Origin: a virus
DNA length: 52,058 nucleotides
Strand: one strand, 5' to 3'
IMG/VR virus record: IMGVR_UViG_3300042568_000965
Span: 1 to 52,058 of that record
Shown here: in pieces, positions 40,250-48,330 of the stretch
Layout: every line of letters starts with the position of its first letter
How positions within the stretch are numbered: position 1 is the stretch's first letter
Position numbers and translations under genes: made by a program
Notes under the pieces: model-generated
The model's input: the letters and a program-made list of their open reading frames with translations, nothing else
Database searches by the model: none
Told to the model about the DNA's origin: nothing

Positions 40250-41014
40250 ATGATTGGAATATATAGAATTAAAAATTTGGTTAATGGTAAATGTTATTAT
40301 GGTTCATCAAAACAAATTGAAAAGAGATTAAGTAGACATAAAAGAGAATTAAAAAATAATATCCATATAAATTGTATATTACAAAGAGCTTGGGATAAGT
40401 ATGGTGAGAAAAATTTTTTATTTGAGGTTGTTGAGGAATGTGATGAAATGGTTTTACTTGAAAAAGAACAATATTATTTAGATTTAAATCCAGAATATAA
40501 TATTGGTTTAAAATCAAGTGGTGGGGATAACTTAACAAAAAACCCTAATAAAGATAAGATTGTTGAAAAAATGACCGAATCGGTTAAAAGAAGATATAAC
40601 ACAATGACCGATGAGGAGAAAAAAGAAAAACACTCCCAACCGATGGAGACTAACCCAAATTGGAAGGGCGGTATATCGATTTCTAATTGTGAAGTTTGTG
40701 GTAAAAAAATTAGTCAGGGAGCAAAAAGATGTATGGAACATATTAAGTATGAAAGAAATGGACCTGATAACCCATTTTTCGGTAAACAACACTCTGAAGA
40801 GACTAAAAAGAAATTGAGTGAAAAAAGAAAAGGTAAAAAACCAACTAATATGACACAAGTTGAAATTGATAATATTTTTTATGAGAGTTTGACGGAAGCG
40901 TCGAGAAAGACAGGTATTCCATCACCAACTATTTTATGGAGAATAAAATCTAAAAATAAAAAATACGAAAACTATCAATCACACCCTAAAATATCAGCAC
41001 CTTTATCAAATTAA
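40250..41014 (+). CDS. GIY-YIG homing endonuclease with a thyA-like C-terminal tail
   Basis: 254 residues from the ATG at 40250 (MIGIYRIKN). Residues 1-90 are the GIY-YIG nuclease (IGIYRIKNLVNGKCYYGSS, R of KRLSRHKREL, E of LEKEQYYLD). Then a zinc finger (CEVCGKKISQGAKRCMEH), a NUMOD3 motif (NPFFGKQHSEETKKKLSEKRKGKKP) and an IENR-type helix-turn-helix (SLTEASRKTGIPSPTILWRIKSKNKKY). The end YQSHPKISAPLSN matches YQSHPTIKLPLSN of ThyA, nine of 13 residues, then TAATTC in both. The DNA of the two tails has diverged at synonymous sites, so the duplication is not recent. An ATATTTAT box (40226-40233) precedes it. Confidence 0.88.
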   Translation: MIGIYRIKNLVNGKCYYGSSKQIEKRLSRHKRELKNNIHINCILQRAWDKYGEKNFLFEVVEECDEMVLLEKEQYYLDLNPEYNIGLKSSGGDNLTKNPNKDKIVEKMTESVKRRYNTMTDEEKKEKHSQPMETNPNWKGGISISNCEVCGKKISQGAKRCMEHIKYERNGPDNPFFGKQHSEETKKKLSEKRKGKKPTNMTQVEIDNIFYESLTEASRKTGIPSPTILWRIKSKNKKYENYQSHPKISAPLSN

Positions 41015-41040
41015 TTCATATTTACAATAAAGGGAAAACC

Positions 41041-42666
41041 GTGAAAAAAATAATTTTCATATTATCATTCTTAATAAGTTGTGCCATTAATTCACAAGTT
41101 TCTTCCGTTTATACTTTTAGTGAAACTACAGGTACATATACACCAATAACAGGTGGGGTTCAGTTGGTAACAACTACTGGTGGTGTCACATCATACGATA
41201 CTGATGGTAGTAGTGTTACATTATCAAGTGGCTCACAATTTGTATTTAATGGTTCAACCATAACATCCGTTAATATGACCGCGGATGGTTCATTGTGGTT
41301 AAATCCAACAACTACAACAACAGGAAATGGGGTTACTGGCCCAATCTCTTCAAATAGTGGTGCGGCGGGTGTAATTTCCGCTTTGGGTATGGATTTAAGA
41401 AGTACCGCAATAAGTTCACAACTCTATGAAAGAAGGTGGGAAGATTTAGGTTCAGAGGTAGTATTTCAATGGCAAAATTGTGCAAGGTATCTTCAAAGTA
41501 GTACGGAACGTTTTTCATTTCAAATTAGAATTGAAAAATCAACTGGTAATATTAGAGTAGTTTATGGTAATATGACAACTATCGCCAATAGTACAACATA
41601 TCAACCACAAGTTGGTTTAAGGGGTACAACCAACGCGGACTACAACACAAGGAGATTGACAAACTCAGTTCCAGATGCTTCTCCAAATTGGGGAGCGCCT
41701 AATGGAACCACAGCCGGAACATCAAATGCACATACTTGTAGATTCACCAGTAATGGTACTTGTTATCCGACATCAGGATTAATTTTTATTTGGACATATA
41801 CTGGCGCTCCTAACAATAATGATTTTTGTTCAAATGCAACAACAATAACTACACCATATTCGAGTGGTCTTGTTTCCACCATAGGTTCAACTTCTGATGT
41901 GCCTACTAGTACGTCAAGTTGTGCTACTCAATCGAATAATGTTTGGTACAAAATAACAGGGACAGATAAGAATTTAATTGCTTCTACTTGTAATAATTCA
42001 ACCAATTTTGATACAGAAATAAGGGTTTATACAGGTAGTTGTGGGTCTTTGAATACTATGGTTGAGGTTGATTGTAATGATGATGAAGCGACTTGTGCTT
42101 ATAGTACCGTTCAATCCGTTGTAACTTGGTGCGCAACTAGTGGTGTTGATTATTACATTTCAGTTGGTTACTTCTCATCTACAGGTGGTACTGGTAATTT
42201 TATATTGTCAGTCACCGAAAATGGTGTTTGTGGTGCCGCATTACCAATTGAGTTATTAGATTTTAGTGGTAAGTTTGTTGAAAATTATAACTTACTTAAT
42301 TGGGTAACAACATTAGAAATTAATAACGATTTTTTCACAATTGAAAGAAGTATTAATGGTTCTGATTGGGAATTTACCGATAATATTGATGGATCCGGTA
42401 ATAGTTCTATAAAAAAAGAATATGATTATAAAGACTATAAATTTGTGGATAAACAAATAAATTACTACAGATTAAAACAAACCGATTATAATGGAAATTT
42501 TAAATACTTTAATGTCATCAGTATCGATAATACTAATTTAAAAAAACGTCAATTAATTAAAATGACTGATATTTTAGGTAGACCTGTTTCATCTGAATAT
42601 GTGGGAATTATTTTCCTAATATATGACGATGGTAGTTATGAAAAAATAATTAAATCCACTAACTAA
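41041..42666 (+). CDS. Secreted protein with type IX-like C-terminus
   Basis: 541 residues from GTG. Signal peptide MKKIIFILSFLISCAINSQ. The first 250 residues are a beta-rich domain of a kind seen in Bacteroidota surface proteins (GTYTPITGG, SSNSGAAGVISALG). Residues about 255-395 are PPC-like (NDFCSNATTI...VWYKITG...DTEIRVYTGSCGSL). The C-terminus starts LPIELLDFSGKF.ENYNLLNWVTTLEINNDFFTIERS, the standard introduction to a type IX sorting region, and ends with RPVSSEYVGIIFLIYDDGSYEK. Probably exported to the host surface like the giant protein at 12147. Four bases separate it from the next gene. Confidence 0.8.
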   Translation: MKKIIFILSFLISCAINSQVSSVYTFSETTGTYTPITGGVQLVTTTGGVTSYDTDGSSVTLSSGSQFVFNGSTITSVNMTADGSLWLNPTTTTTGNGVTGPISSNSGAAGVISALGMDLRSTAISSQLYERRWEDLGSEVVFQWQNCARYLQSSTERFSFQIRIEKSTGNIRVVYGNMTTIANSTTYQPQVGLRGTTNADYNTRRLTNSVPDASPNWGAPNGTTAGTSNAHTCRFTSNGTCYPTSGLIFIWTYTGAPNNNDFCSNATTITTPYSSGLVSTIGSTSDVPTSTSSCATQSNNVWYKITGTDKNLIASTCNNSTNFDTEIRVYTGSCGSLNTMVEVDCNDDEATCAYSTVQSVVTWCATSGVDYYISVGYFSSTGGTGNFILSVTENGVCGAALPIELLDFSGKFVENYNLLNWVTTLEINNDFFTIERSINGSDWEFTDNIDGSGNSSIKKEYDYKDYKFVDKQINYYRLKQTDYNGNFKYFNVISIDNTNLKKRQLIKMTDILGRPVSSEYVGIIFLIYDDGSYEKIIKSTN

Positions 42667-42669
42667 TAT

Positions 42670-42993
42670 ATGTCAAAAAAAATTACAAAATATCAAAAAA
42701 TAATTAAGGAATGGAAAGACGCAACACCAAAAGAAATATGGGAAGGTATTAGAGATAATTTTATATTTGGTTTTATTGGAGCAACTCTAGTTGTTTTTAT
42801 TTCAACAAAATCTGATTTAGCGGTCTTAATTGGGTATTTGACTTATTATTCATTTATGGGTAAAATAGTTAACCGACCTAAATATGTTACAGATTTAGGT
42901 AAATTAATAGTATTTCCATTACCATCGGCTTTAGGGGCTTTCACAGGATATAAAGTTTCCTATATGTTAATAAAATACATTATGTATTTATAA
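42670..42993 (+). CDS. Membrane protein
   Basis: 107 residues with hydrophobic segments near 28-45, 50-62 and 78-105, and a basic N-terminus (MSKKITKYQKIIKEWK). The size and topology would suit a holin, but the endolysin gene is 6 kb away. It follows the secreted protein directly, so it may be part of that transcript. Confidence 0.6.
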   Translation: MSKKITKYQKIIKEWKDATPKEIWEGIRDNFIFGFIGATLVVFISTKSDLAVLIGYLTYYSFMGKIVNRPKYVTDLGKLIVFPLPSALGAFTGYKVSYMLIKYIMYL

Positions 42994-43000
42994 TTTTTAA

Positions 43001-43603
43001 ATGAAATTAAACACAAATATACCTTATTTTAAATGTTTAGTTAAACAATCTTATTTTACTAAAAATAAAGAACACGAAAACATATATAATAATTGTTACG
43101 CTTTCGGAATTCAATCAGTACCTTCTAAAATTTTAACATTTCACGTTATTACTGATTATGGTATGGTAAGATCAAGAGTCCCAATATCTGAAATATATCT
43201 AAAAGAACCTAAAAATGACGTTCCTTTTTATTTTAAACAACTTTGGGATTGTTTTGGTTATGATGTATCAATAACAACTTATGATTTTTTAAAGGAGAAT
43301 AGATGTGAAGTTTTATTAAGGGATAAAACAAAGGTTTGGGCGACGTATATATTCACCGTTGATTGGTATGATAATCCTTTTAGTGATGAACCGTCAGATT
43401 ATAAATGCGGTCATATTTTAGTGTCTGACGATGGTTATTTATTATGTATGCCAAATAACAGAATTTATTGGAGAGACTCTAATTGGGTAACTAAAGAATT
43501 TCCCGTATTACCGCAAGAAATAAAAGTAGATACTGATTTACCTAGTGTTGAAAGTATTTCAGATAGATGGGTTTCAGACGACACAGATTCATTTTACTAT
43601 TAA
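43001..43603 (+). CDS. Conserved hypothetical phage protein
   Basis: 200 residues. The block IFTVDWYDNPFSDEPSDYKCGHILVSDDGYLLCMPNNRIYW is conserved in a family of Bacteroidota phage proteins. It is mainly beta and acidic, without an enzyme motif I can name. It follows the membrane protein by seven bases. Confidence 0.7.
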   Translation: MKLNTNIPYFKCLVKQSYFTKNKEHENIYNNCYAFGIQSVPSKILTFHVITDYGMVRSRVPISEIYLKEPKNDVPFYFKQLWDCFGYDVSITTYDFLKENRCEVLLRDKTKVWATYIFTVDWYDNPFSDEPSDYKCGHILVSDDGYLLCMPNNRIYWRDSNWVTKEFPVLPQEIKVDTDLPSVESISDRWVSDDTDSFYY

Positions 43604-43633
43604 AAAATTATTTATTATCTTTATAAAAAAACT

Positions 43634-43819
43634 ATGGAAAATTTGTATAACTACGTATTTTGGTACAATTCTTATCAAGAATTATGGTACGCAATCGAAA
43701 CAACTAAGTACACCGAATTTATGTCGGGACATCTTAGAGATGAAAACACTCTAACTTCAAATAAAATTGAGACTTTAATTGAGTTAATTAATAACCCGGC
43801 TCGTATACCTGAAGAATGA
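43634..43819 (+). CDS. Small hypothetical phage protein
   Basis: 61 residues (MENLYNYVFWYNSYQELWYAIE...KIETLIELINNP). The aromatic N-terminus and the WYAI..T.Y..F pattern recur in small phage proteins. The next small gene overlaps its stop (AATGA), so the two are coupled. Confidence 0.65.
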   Translation: MENLYNYVFWYNSYQELWYAIETTKYTEFMSGHLRDENTLTSNKIETLIELINNPARIPEE

Positions 43820-43977
43820 TTTGGGATATAACAATTTTAAAAAAAGTGGATGACCATTTCATTGTTATGAATGTTAATGGTGATACTCATCTAATAAACC
43901 GAGACTCTTTGGATATCTTTTTAAGAAATGGAAGAGTCTCTAATGCAAAAGAATTTGGTTTCGATGATAAAAAATAG
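43816..43977 (+). CDS. Small hypothetical protein, overlapping both neighbours
   Basis: 53 residues (MIWDITILKKVDDHFIVMNVNGDTHLINRDSL...). It begins in an ATGA overlap with the previous gene and ends 14 bases inside the next one. The beta-rich start with a helical end looks like a real small fold. It was too short for usual thresholds, but overlaps on both sides argue for a gene. Confidence 0.62.
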   Translation: MIWDITILKKVDDHFIVMNVNGDTHLINRDSLDIFLRNGRVSNAKEFGFDDKK

Positions 43978-44623
43978 AACCCCTTATGTTGGTAAAATAA
44001 AACTACTATTCGAAAAATATCCTCATTATACTTCATCGGATAGTTTATTAAATAAAGTTCATTTTGATATTGGTTTTATAAAATTAGTTAGTCGTATGTT
44101 TCCCAATAAAACTAAAGAGTCAGGTTGGGAAATAGATAAAAATAAAATAAACTTAATTAATAAAAACACCGGAGGATATATACGAAATTATATTCATAAT
44201 GATTTTGTTTTAGAGAACTCTTTTTTGAGTGATGGGGGGATTTATGTTGGTGATATCGAAACAGGGTGGTGGTATTATAATAACAACTTCAAAGTTTGTG
44301 ATGATTATCCAAAAGGAGTGGCTGAAGTTTTGAGGTTTGGTAAATTGGAAGGTTATTACGGATATACCCATAGGGGAGGTCAGACCTTTACTATTGGGGA
44401 TAAATTATTTGACGAGAATTGGATACCTACTTTCGATGAGTTAGATGAATATTGGATTGAATCATATGAACAATCGACAGGGATTGAAGTTAGGAATATT
44501 AACGATGAATTTTTAATTGAGATAGTTTCTTATATACCATTTAAGAAAAGAGGTTCTGTCACAATATCCAATTTTGAGGAATGTAAGCAATCCGCAATAA
44601 ATATGTCAAAATATCTTTCTTAG
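43964..44623 (+). CDS. Conserved hypothetical phage protein (GYTHRGGQTF)
   Basis: 219 residues from the ATG at 43964 (an earlier in-frame ATG at 43928 lies deeper inside the previous gene). GDIETGWWYYNNNF, GVAEVLR and YYGYTHRGGQTFTIGDKLFDENW are conserved in phage proteins of unknown role. No catalytic motif. It ends 13 bases before the next start and its last codons hold the ATATTTAT box of that gene. Confidence 0.68.
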   Translation: MIKNRTPYVGKIKLLFEKYPHYTSSDSLLNKVHFDIGFIKLVSRMFPNKTKESGWEIDKNKINLINKNTGGYIRNYIHNDFVLENSFLSDGGIYVGDIETGWWYYNNNFKVCDDYPKGVAEVLRFGKLEGYYGYTHRGGQTFTIGDKLFDENWIPTFDELDEYWIESYEQSTGIEVRNINDEFLIEIVSYIPFKKRGSVTISNFEECKQSAINMSKYLS

Positions 44624-44631
44624 ATATTTAT
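44624..44631 (+). promoter_or_regulatory. ATATTTAT box
   Basis: Five bases before the ATG at 44637. It directly follows the stop of the preceding gene. Confidence 0.42.
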
Positions 44632-44636
44632 TATTT

Positions 44637-45026
44637 ATGAAGGTAACCATAATTCATAAACAATCCGGAATTCCTGAAAAACAATATAAATTTTACGATA
44701 AGTTTATTGAGTTTTTACAGGAAGAAATTCCATTACGAGAAGATTTAACAATTTTATTTATCTCTGAAAGATTTGGTAGTATGACAACAGGAAGTAGAGA
44801 TGAAAAGGGTAGATTACGTATTCTAACTAAAAATAGAATAAATAGAGATATATTTAGAACTATCGCTCACGAATGGGTTCACGAAAATCAAATGAAGGTT
44901 TTAAAAAGAAAAAAAGGACCTGATATTGGTGGTCAAAATGAAGATGAGGCGAATGCCAAAGCCGGAAGTTTAATCAAGAAATTTGAAAAAAGACACCCAA
45001 ATTTAGAAAAATTAATGTACGCCTAA
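44637..45026 (+). CDS. Short zinc metallopeptidase-like protein (HEWVH)
   Basis: 129 residues. TIAHEWVHENQM contains HExxH, followed by GGQNEDEANAKAG, where the second Glu is a plausible third zinc ligand, as in minimal M48-like or gluzincin folds. Short proteins of this kind are common in large phages. No signal peptide. Fourth HExxH protein in the window. The stop is followed by a TGTACG/CGTACA inverted repeat shared with the convergent FKBP gene. Confidence 0.78.
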   Translation: MKVTIIHKQSGIPEKQYKFYDKFIEFLQEEIPLREDLTILFISERFGSMTTGSRDEKGRLRILTKNRINRDIFRTIAHEWVHENQMKVLKRKKGPDIGGQNEDEANAKAGSLIKKFEKRHPNLEKLMYA

Positions 45027-45048
45027 ATCAATAGACGTACAATTTAAT

Positions 45049-45480
45049 TTAAGCAATTCCGACCACTTCTAAATCAAAGATTAGTTTTTTACCCGCCAAA
45101 GGATGGTTAGCATCTACGATAACACTTTCATCTTTTACCTCAATTATTTTAACCATAATCGGTCCTTGAGGACCATTACCTTGTAAGGTATCACCAACTT
45201 TTGGATTTTCAGGTATTTGATTCTTAGGGACTTCGGCAGTCATCTCAATCAAATACTCTCCATAAGCGTCAGAAGGATTAATTTCGATGGTCTTCTTCTC
45301 ACCTTCAGTCATTTCCAAAAGACCATTTTCAAAACCAGGAATTAATTGCCCTTCACCGATTTTTGATTCCAAAGGATCTCTACCTTCAATCATAGAAGTA
45401 TCGAAAATTGTTCCGTCTTCTAATCTACCTGTGTAATTCACCTTTACGGTGTCTCCATTTTTTATTTTTTTCATTTCCAT
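45049..45480 (-). CDS. SlyD-like FKBP peptidyl-prolyl isomerase
   Basis: 143 residues. FKBP core VKVNYTGRLEDGTIFDTS and GFENGLLEMTEGEKK with an inserted flap domain (SDAYGEYLIEMTAEVPKNQIPENPKVGDTLQG), the SlyD layout, then VDANHPLAGKKLIFDLEVVG. The His-rich metal tail of E. coli SlyD is missing. Speeds proline isomerisation and has chaperone activity. Adds to the proteostasis genes in this window. Start is MEMKK; the second Met is equally possible. Confidence 0.93.
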   Translation of the reverse strand: MEMKKIKNGDTVKVNYTGRLEDGTIFDTSMIEGRDPLESKIGEGQLIPGFENGLLEMTEGEKKTIEINPSDAYGEYLIEMTAEVPKNQIPENPKVGDTLQGNGPQGPIMVKIIEVKDESVIVDANHPLAGKKLIFDLEVVGIA

Positions 45481-45569
45481 CTTTTTAGATAATTATAATA
45501 ATAAAAAAAAGATAAATCAAATTATTTTTTTAAAATAAAATTTTTATTTTTGTAACAAATATTAAAGAT

Positions 45570-45740
45570 ATGTCTAACGAAAAACATTTAGAAGAAATTT
45601 TACACGAATTACACATTAGAGGTTTAATAAACATTTTTAATGAAAAGATAAAAGATTTAAATTTTAAAGATGGTAGAGATAGATACTATACTGAGGTATT
45701 TAAAATTTATGAAGAAATCATATTAATTCAAAAGAATTAA
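45570..45740 (+). CDS. Small helical hypothetical protein
   Basis: 56 residues (MSNEKHLEEILHELHIRGL...KIYEEIILIQKN). Helical and charged, with a TATTTTTG host-like -7 element at about 45546-45553 and a 16-base leader. Too short for common thresholds, but the promoter and codon use support it. Its 3' end overlaps the convergent gene by 23 bases. Confidence 0.6.
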   Translation: MSNEKHLEEILHELHIRGLINIFNEKIKDLNFKDGRDRYYTEVFKIYEEIILIQKN

Positions 45741-45990
45741 CTAACATAAATTTTTCCCCATAAAGACCTGTATATTTCCAAGATTCTTCCATAATATAAT
45801 TAATACCATCATTCTGTATTAAATTAAAAGAATCTACGTCCTTAACGTGTAATGTACAATCTATGGAGTAATAATGCCCGTTTGTTGAGTATCTAACTTC
45901 ATTTATGGTGACATACGAACCAGGTCCATATAATAGTTCAATATCTTCTTTATGAATATTATTTACCATTATCATCAAACACTTCTTCAT
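45718..45990 (-). CDS. Hypothetical protein
   Basis: 90 residues. Mainly beta (YGPGSYVTINEVRYSTNGHYYSIDCTLHVKDV), with no recognised family. The true start may be one of the inner Met codons (MIMVNNIH or MVNNIH). It overlaps the 3' end of the small helical gene on the other strand. Confidence 0.58.
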   Translation of the reverse strand: MKKCLMIMVNNIHKEDIELLYGPGSYVTINEVRYSTNGHYYSIDCTLHVKDVDSFNLIQNDGINYIMEESWKYTGLYGEKFMLVNSFELI

Positions 45991-46033
45991 ATCTATAATT
46001 ATAATGAAAAATGTTTATTATTTAAATGAATAG

Positions 46034-46042
46034 ATATTTATA
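46034..46042 (+). promoter_or_regulatory. ATATTTATA box
   Basis: Four bases before the ATG at 46047. The gene behind it begins with the IITESQ tag. Confidence 0.45.
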
Positions 46043-46046
46043 AATT

Positions 46047-46376
46047 ATGAGATTTATTATAACAGAATCCCAAAATAATTTTCTATGGTTACTTAGAAGA
46101 TTACACGACCCTGAAATTAAAGACCATTTAACTGAAATAGTTGTTGAGGGTCTTGATATCTATAACCCTTGTGATTATACTCTTGATGAGTATGTAAATA
46201 TAATTGTAGAAGGTTCGGCAGAAACATTCATTCTATCTTATGAAGATAAATTTACAGGTAAAGAAAATATAGATTCATTACGTCAATTTATAAAAGAATT
46301 CATAATTGATAATTATGACACTATCATATCTAAACATTACGATTTTATAATAAACGAATTCGATGATTGCGTTTAA
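46047..46376 (+). CDS. Hypothetical protein with N-terminal IITESQ tag
   Basis: 109 residues. MRFIITESQNNFLWLLRRL is the clearest example of the I/L-x-E element (I-T-E). The remainder is acidic and helical (HDPEIKDHLTEIVVEGLD, SLRQFIKEFIIDNYDTI) with no known domain. Preceded by an ATATTTATA box. Packaging into the head is an inference from the tag. Confidence 0.7.
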   Translation: MRFIITESQNNFLWLLRRLHDPEIKDHLTEIVVEGLDIYNPCDYTLDEYVNIIVEGSAETFILSYEDKFTGKENIDSLRQFIKEFIIDNYDTIISKHYDFIINEFDDCV

Positions 46377-46489
46377 TTTACCATTATCCCCATATTTATA
46401 GATGGTAATATTAATATGATTTGATTTTTTTTAAAAATTAAATTAATATTTGTTTATAATAAACCTACGATATATATATATAAAAACAT

Positions 46490-47203
46490 ATGGGAAAGGA
46501 TATGAGAGACCTACTTGATGGGTATGGTAAAATATTAAACGAGTCCGACTACACTAGTCTTAAACGTAGATTATCGGGGGAATTATTTGCGGAAATTAAA
46601 TCTCATCAAAAATCACAAATACAAGAAAGTTCACTTAATAGAATTTTACATCACGTTAGTGAACACGATTGTGCGGTCATCACCGCTTTTAGAAAAAAAT
46701 TAATTAATTGTGTGAATGGTGAAGAAAGTGAAAATGTTTTAAACATTAAAACAAATAAAGGAAGAAATATCACTCTAAAATCCACATTATTGTATTTGGG
46801 TTATCAAGTTACTGAAGTTAAAGGTACTTATATCGAAAATTATATGCAAGAAAATGAAGTTGAGGTTAAAGAAGATAGTTTTTTTGTGGTTAACTCTGAT
46901 GACAATCCTAAATTTTCTCAAGATATGTTTGATTTAGGTGAGTTATTTTGTCAAGATAGTGTGTTAATGTTCACAAATGGGGGTGGTAATAATTACTTGA
47001 TAGGTACTAACAATTCCGATTTTCCTGGTTACGAACAAAAATCTCAATTAGGTAAGATTAAACCGGGAATGGAGGGTGAATTTATGACTAAAGTTGGTGG
47101 AAGACCTTTTATGACTGAAGATTTTAAAACTCTACAAATCAACACAAAAAAATTAGTTACCGAAATCGGTAGACCAATTGCTCAACACATAAGAAAAAAA
47201 TAA
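46490..47203 (+). CDS. Conserved phage protein (TAFRxKLxxxxNxxxN...SFFVVN)
   Basis: 237 residues. Near the start is DGYGKILNESDY, again an L-N-E element. The body (CAVITAFRKKLINCVNGEESENVLNIKTNKGRNITLKSTLLYLGYQVTEVKGTYIE...VKEDSFFVVNSDDNPKFSQDMFDLGELFCQDSVLMF) matches a family of phage proteins with the pattern xSFxV and GxxFxQDS, possibly a small alpha/beta fold. The function is unknown to me. No late box or host-like promoter is clear. Confidence 0.7.
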   Translation: MGKDMRDLLDGYGKILNESDYTSLKRRLSGELFAEIKSHQKSQIQESSLNRILHHVSEHDCAVITAFRKKLINCVNGEESENVLNIKTNKGRNITLKSTLLYLGYQVTEVKGTYIENYMQENEVEVKEDSFFVVNSDDNPKFSQDMFDLGELFCQDSVLMFTNGGGNNYLIGTNNSDFPGYEQKSQLGKIKPGMEGEFMTKVGGRPFMTEDFKTLQINTKKLVTEIGRPIAQHIRKK

Positions 47204-47245
47204 TTTTTTTATCATTTAAAATTTTGATTTTTCTAATTTATTTAC

Positions 47246-47253
47246 TAAATTTG
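47246..47253 (+). promoter_or_regulatory. Host-like promoter
   Basis: TAAATTTG with TTTTG 19 bp upstream, four bases before ATG. Confidence 0.75.
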
Positions 47254-47257
47254 TTTT

Positions 47258-47476
47258 ATGGAATTTATAGAAATCAAAAACGAATTTAATTGGGTTATTA
47301 AAATCTTAAACTCAAGTAAGACTAAAGAACATATTTCGGCATCCGAAAAATTATTTGAAAATTTTATAAAAAAATGGGATTTTGAAATATCGGACATTAT
47401 GAAATTAAAATATCAAAACGAGTTTAATTTACTAAAAAACGATAAAATTTCAGATTTATTTTTACAAAAAGTTTAA
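47258..47476 (+). CDS. Small hypothetical protein
   Basis: 72 residues, helical and lysine/glutamate-rich (IKNEFNWVIKILNSSKTKEHISASEKLFENFIKKW). No family is known to me. The first of four plus-strand genes each with its own host-like promoter and nearly no leader, likely early genes. Confidence 0.65.
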   Translation: MEFIEIKNEFNWVIKILNSSKTKEHISASEKLFENFIKKWDFEISDIMKLKYQNEFNLLKNDKISDLFLQKV

Positions 47477-47500
47477 TTTTTTTATTTCAGAAATAATTTG

Positions 47501-47508
47501 TATCTTTG
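47501..47508 (+). promoter_or_regulatory. Host-like promoter
   Basis: TATCTTTG, four bases before the ATG at 47513. It lies 25 bases after the stop of the preceding gene, so the two genes are transcribed separately. Confidence 0.8.
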
Positions 47509-47512
47509 TATT

Positions 47513-48064
47513 ATGAAAAAAGTAATTGAAAACATTGGACTTTGGTGGAAATTTGAGGGTAGATATTACCACAAAGATTTTGTCAATGGTATTAAAAATC
47601 TAATCAGATGGTTTCCAACTATTTGGAAAGATAGAGATTGGGACGACCATTTCATTTGGGAAATAATGATGAAGAAAATTACCTTTCAAGCCGATTACAT
47701 TGGTAAAAGAGATTTTCATACTCGAGCTAAACGTGATGCTGAAATAATGATGACCTGTGTTAGGTTGATGGGTAAAGTTCGTGAAGAACATTACCATATG
47801 GAATATATGGATTATCACGAGTCTGCATATGATTTTGTTGATTGTGATACACCAGGGTATAAGGAATTGAAAATCACTGAAGTATCTGAAAACTTTGATG
47901 ACTACTTCAAAAAATATCCAAGAACTTATAAAAAGATTTTGAGTGAAAATCCCAATGAGTCAAAAAGCAGAATTGCTTTTCTAATGTCTATGGAAAATCA
48001 TAGAAAAGCCAGAAGAATCTTATTTAAACTAATGGAGAATAATTTGGAGGCTTGGTGGGATTAA
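47513..48064 (+). CDS. Conserved phage protein (RWFPxIWKDRDWD family)
   Basis: 183 residues from the ATG at 47513; an upstream ATG (47498) lies in the promoter. IRWFPTIWKDRDWDDHFIWEIMMKKITFQADYIGKRDFHTRAKRDAEIMMTCVRLM is a well conserved block in phages. Many Trp, His and Asp residues suggest an enzyme or metal binder, but I know no activity. It ends EAWWD. Confidence 0.78.
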   Translation: MKKVIENIGLWWKFEGRYYHKDFVNGIKNLIRWFPTIWKDRDWDDHFIWEIMMKKITFQADYIGKRDFHTRAKRDAEIMMTCVRLMGKVREEHYHMEYMDYHESAYDFVDCDTPGYKELKITEVSENFDDYFKKYPRTYKKILSENPNESKSRIAFLMSMENHRKARRILFKLMENNLEAWWD

Positions 48065-48088
48065 TTTGGTGAATTAAAATAAATTTTG

Positions 48089-48096
48089 TATCTTCG
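48089..48096 (+). promoter_or_regulatory. Host-like promoter
   Basis: TATCTTCG, one base off TAnnTTTG, with TTTGG 20 bp upstream and the ATG four bases downstream. Confidence 0.65.
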
Positions 48097-48100
48097 TACT

Positions 48101-48307
48101 ATGATAATAAACATAACAACCTTGGATTTTTTTACAATTAAACGTACTGTAGAATTTATTAAATCTCAACCTGATTATGATAATCAAGGGGTTAGAAAAT
48201 ACGTTTTCGATAGAGCCAAAGAATTAGGTATTTCTATTAGGGAGTGTATTGATGACTTACAAATATCTGCAATTGATTTATATGTTGACAAAAATTTTGT
48301 AAATTAA
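48101..48307 (+). CDS. Small hypothetical protein
   Basis: 68 residues from the ATG at 48101. LDFFTIKRTVEFIKSQPDYDNQGVRKYVFDRAKELGISIRECIDDL is a compact helical protein, perhaps a small regulator or enzyme partner. No family is recognised. Belongs to the leaderless host-promoter group. Confidence 0.65.
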   Translation: MIINITTLDFFTIKRTVEFIKSQPDYDNQGVRKYVFDRAKELGISIRECIDDLQISAIDLYVDKNFVN

Positions 48308-48318
48308 AATAAATTACG

Positions 48319-48326
48319 TATCTTTG
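48319..48326 (+). promoter_or_regulatory. Host-like promoter
   Basis: TATCTTTG with TTTTG 19 bp upstream, four bases before ATG. Confidence 0.8.
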
Positions 48327-48330
48327 TATT

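Noticed and set aside
40281-40858. Minus-strand frames opposite the GIY-YIG gene
   Set aside because: They are shadows of the endonuclease codons, with no promoter or start context.
39112-41014. Group I intron in thyA
   Set aside because: ThyA is an uninterrupted frame with its own stop, and no intron core was recognised between it and the endonuclease.
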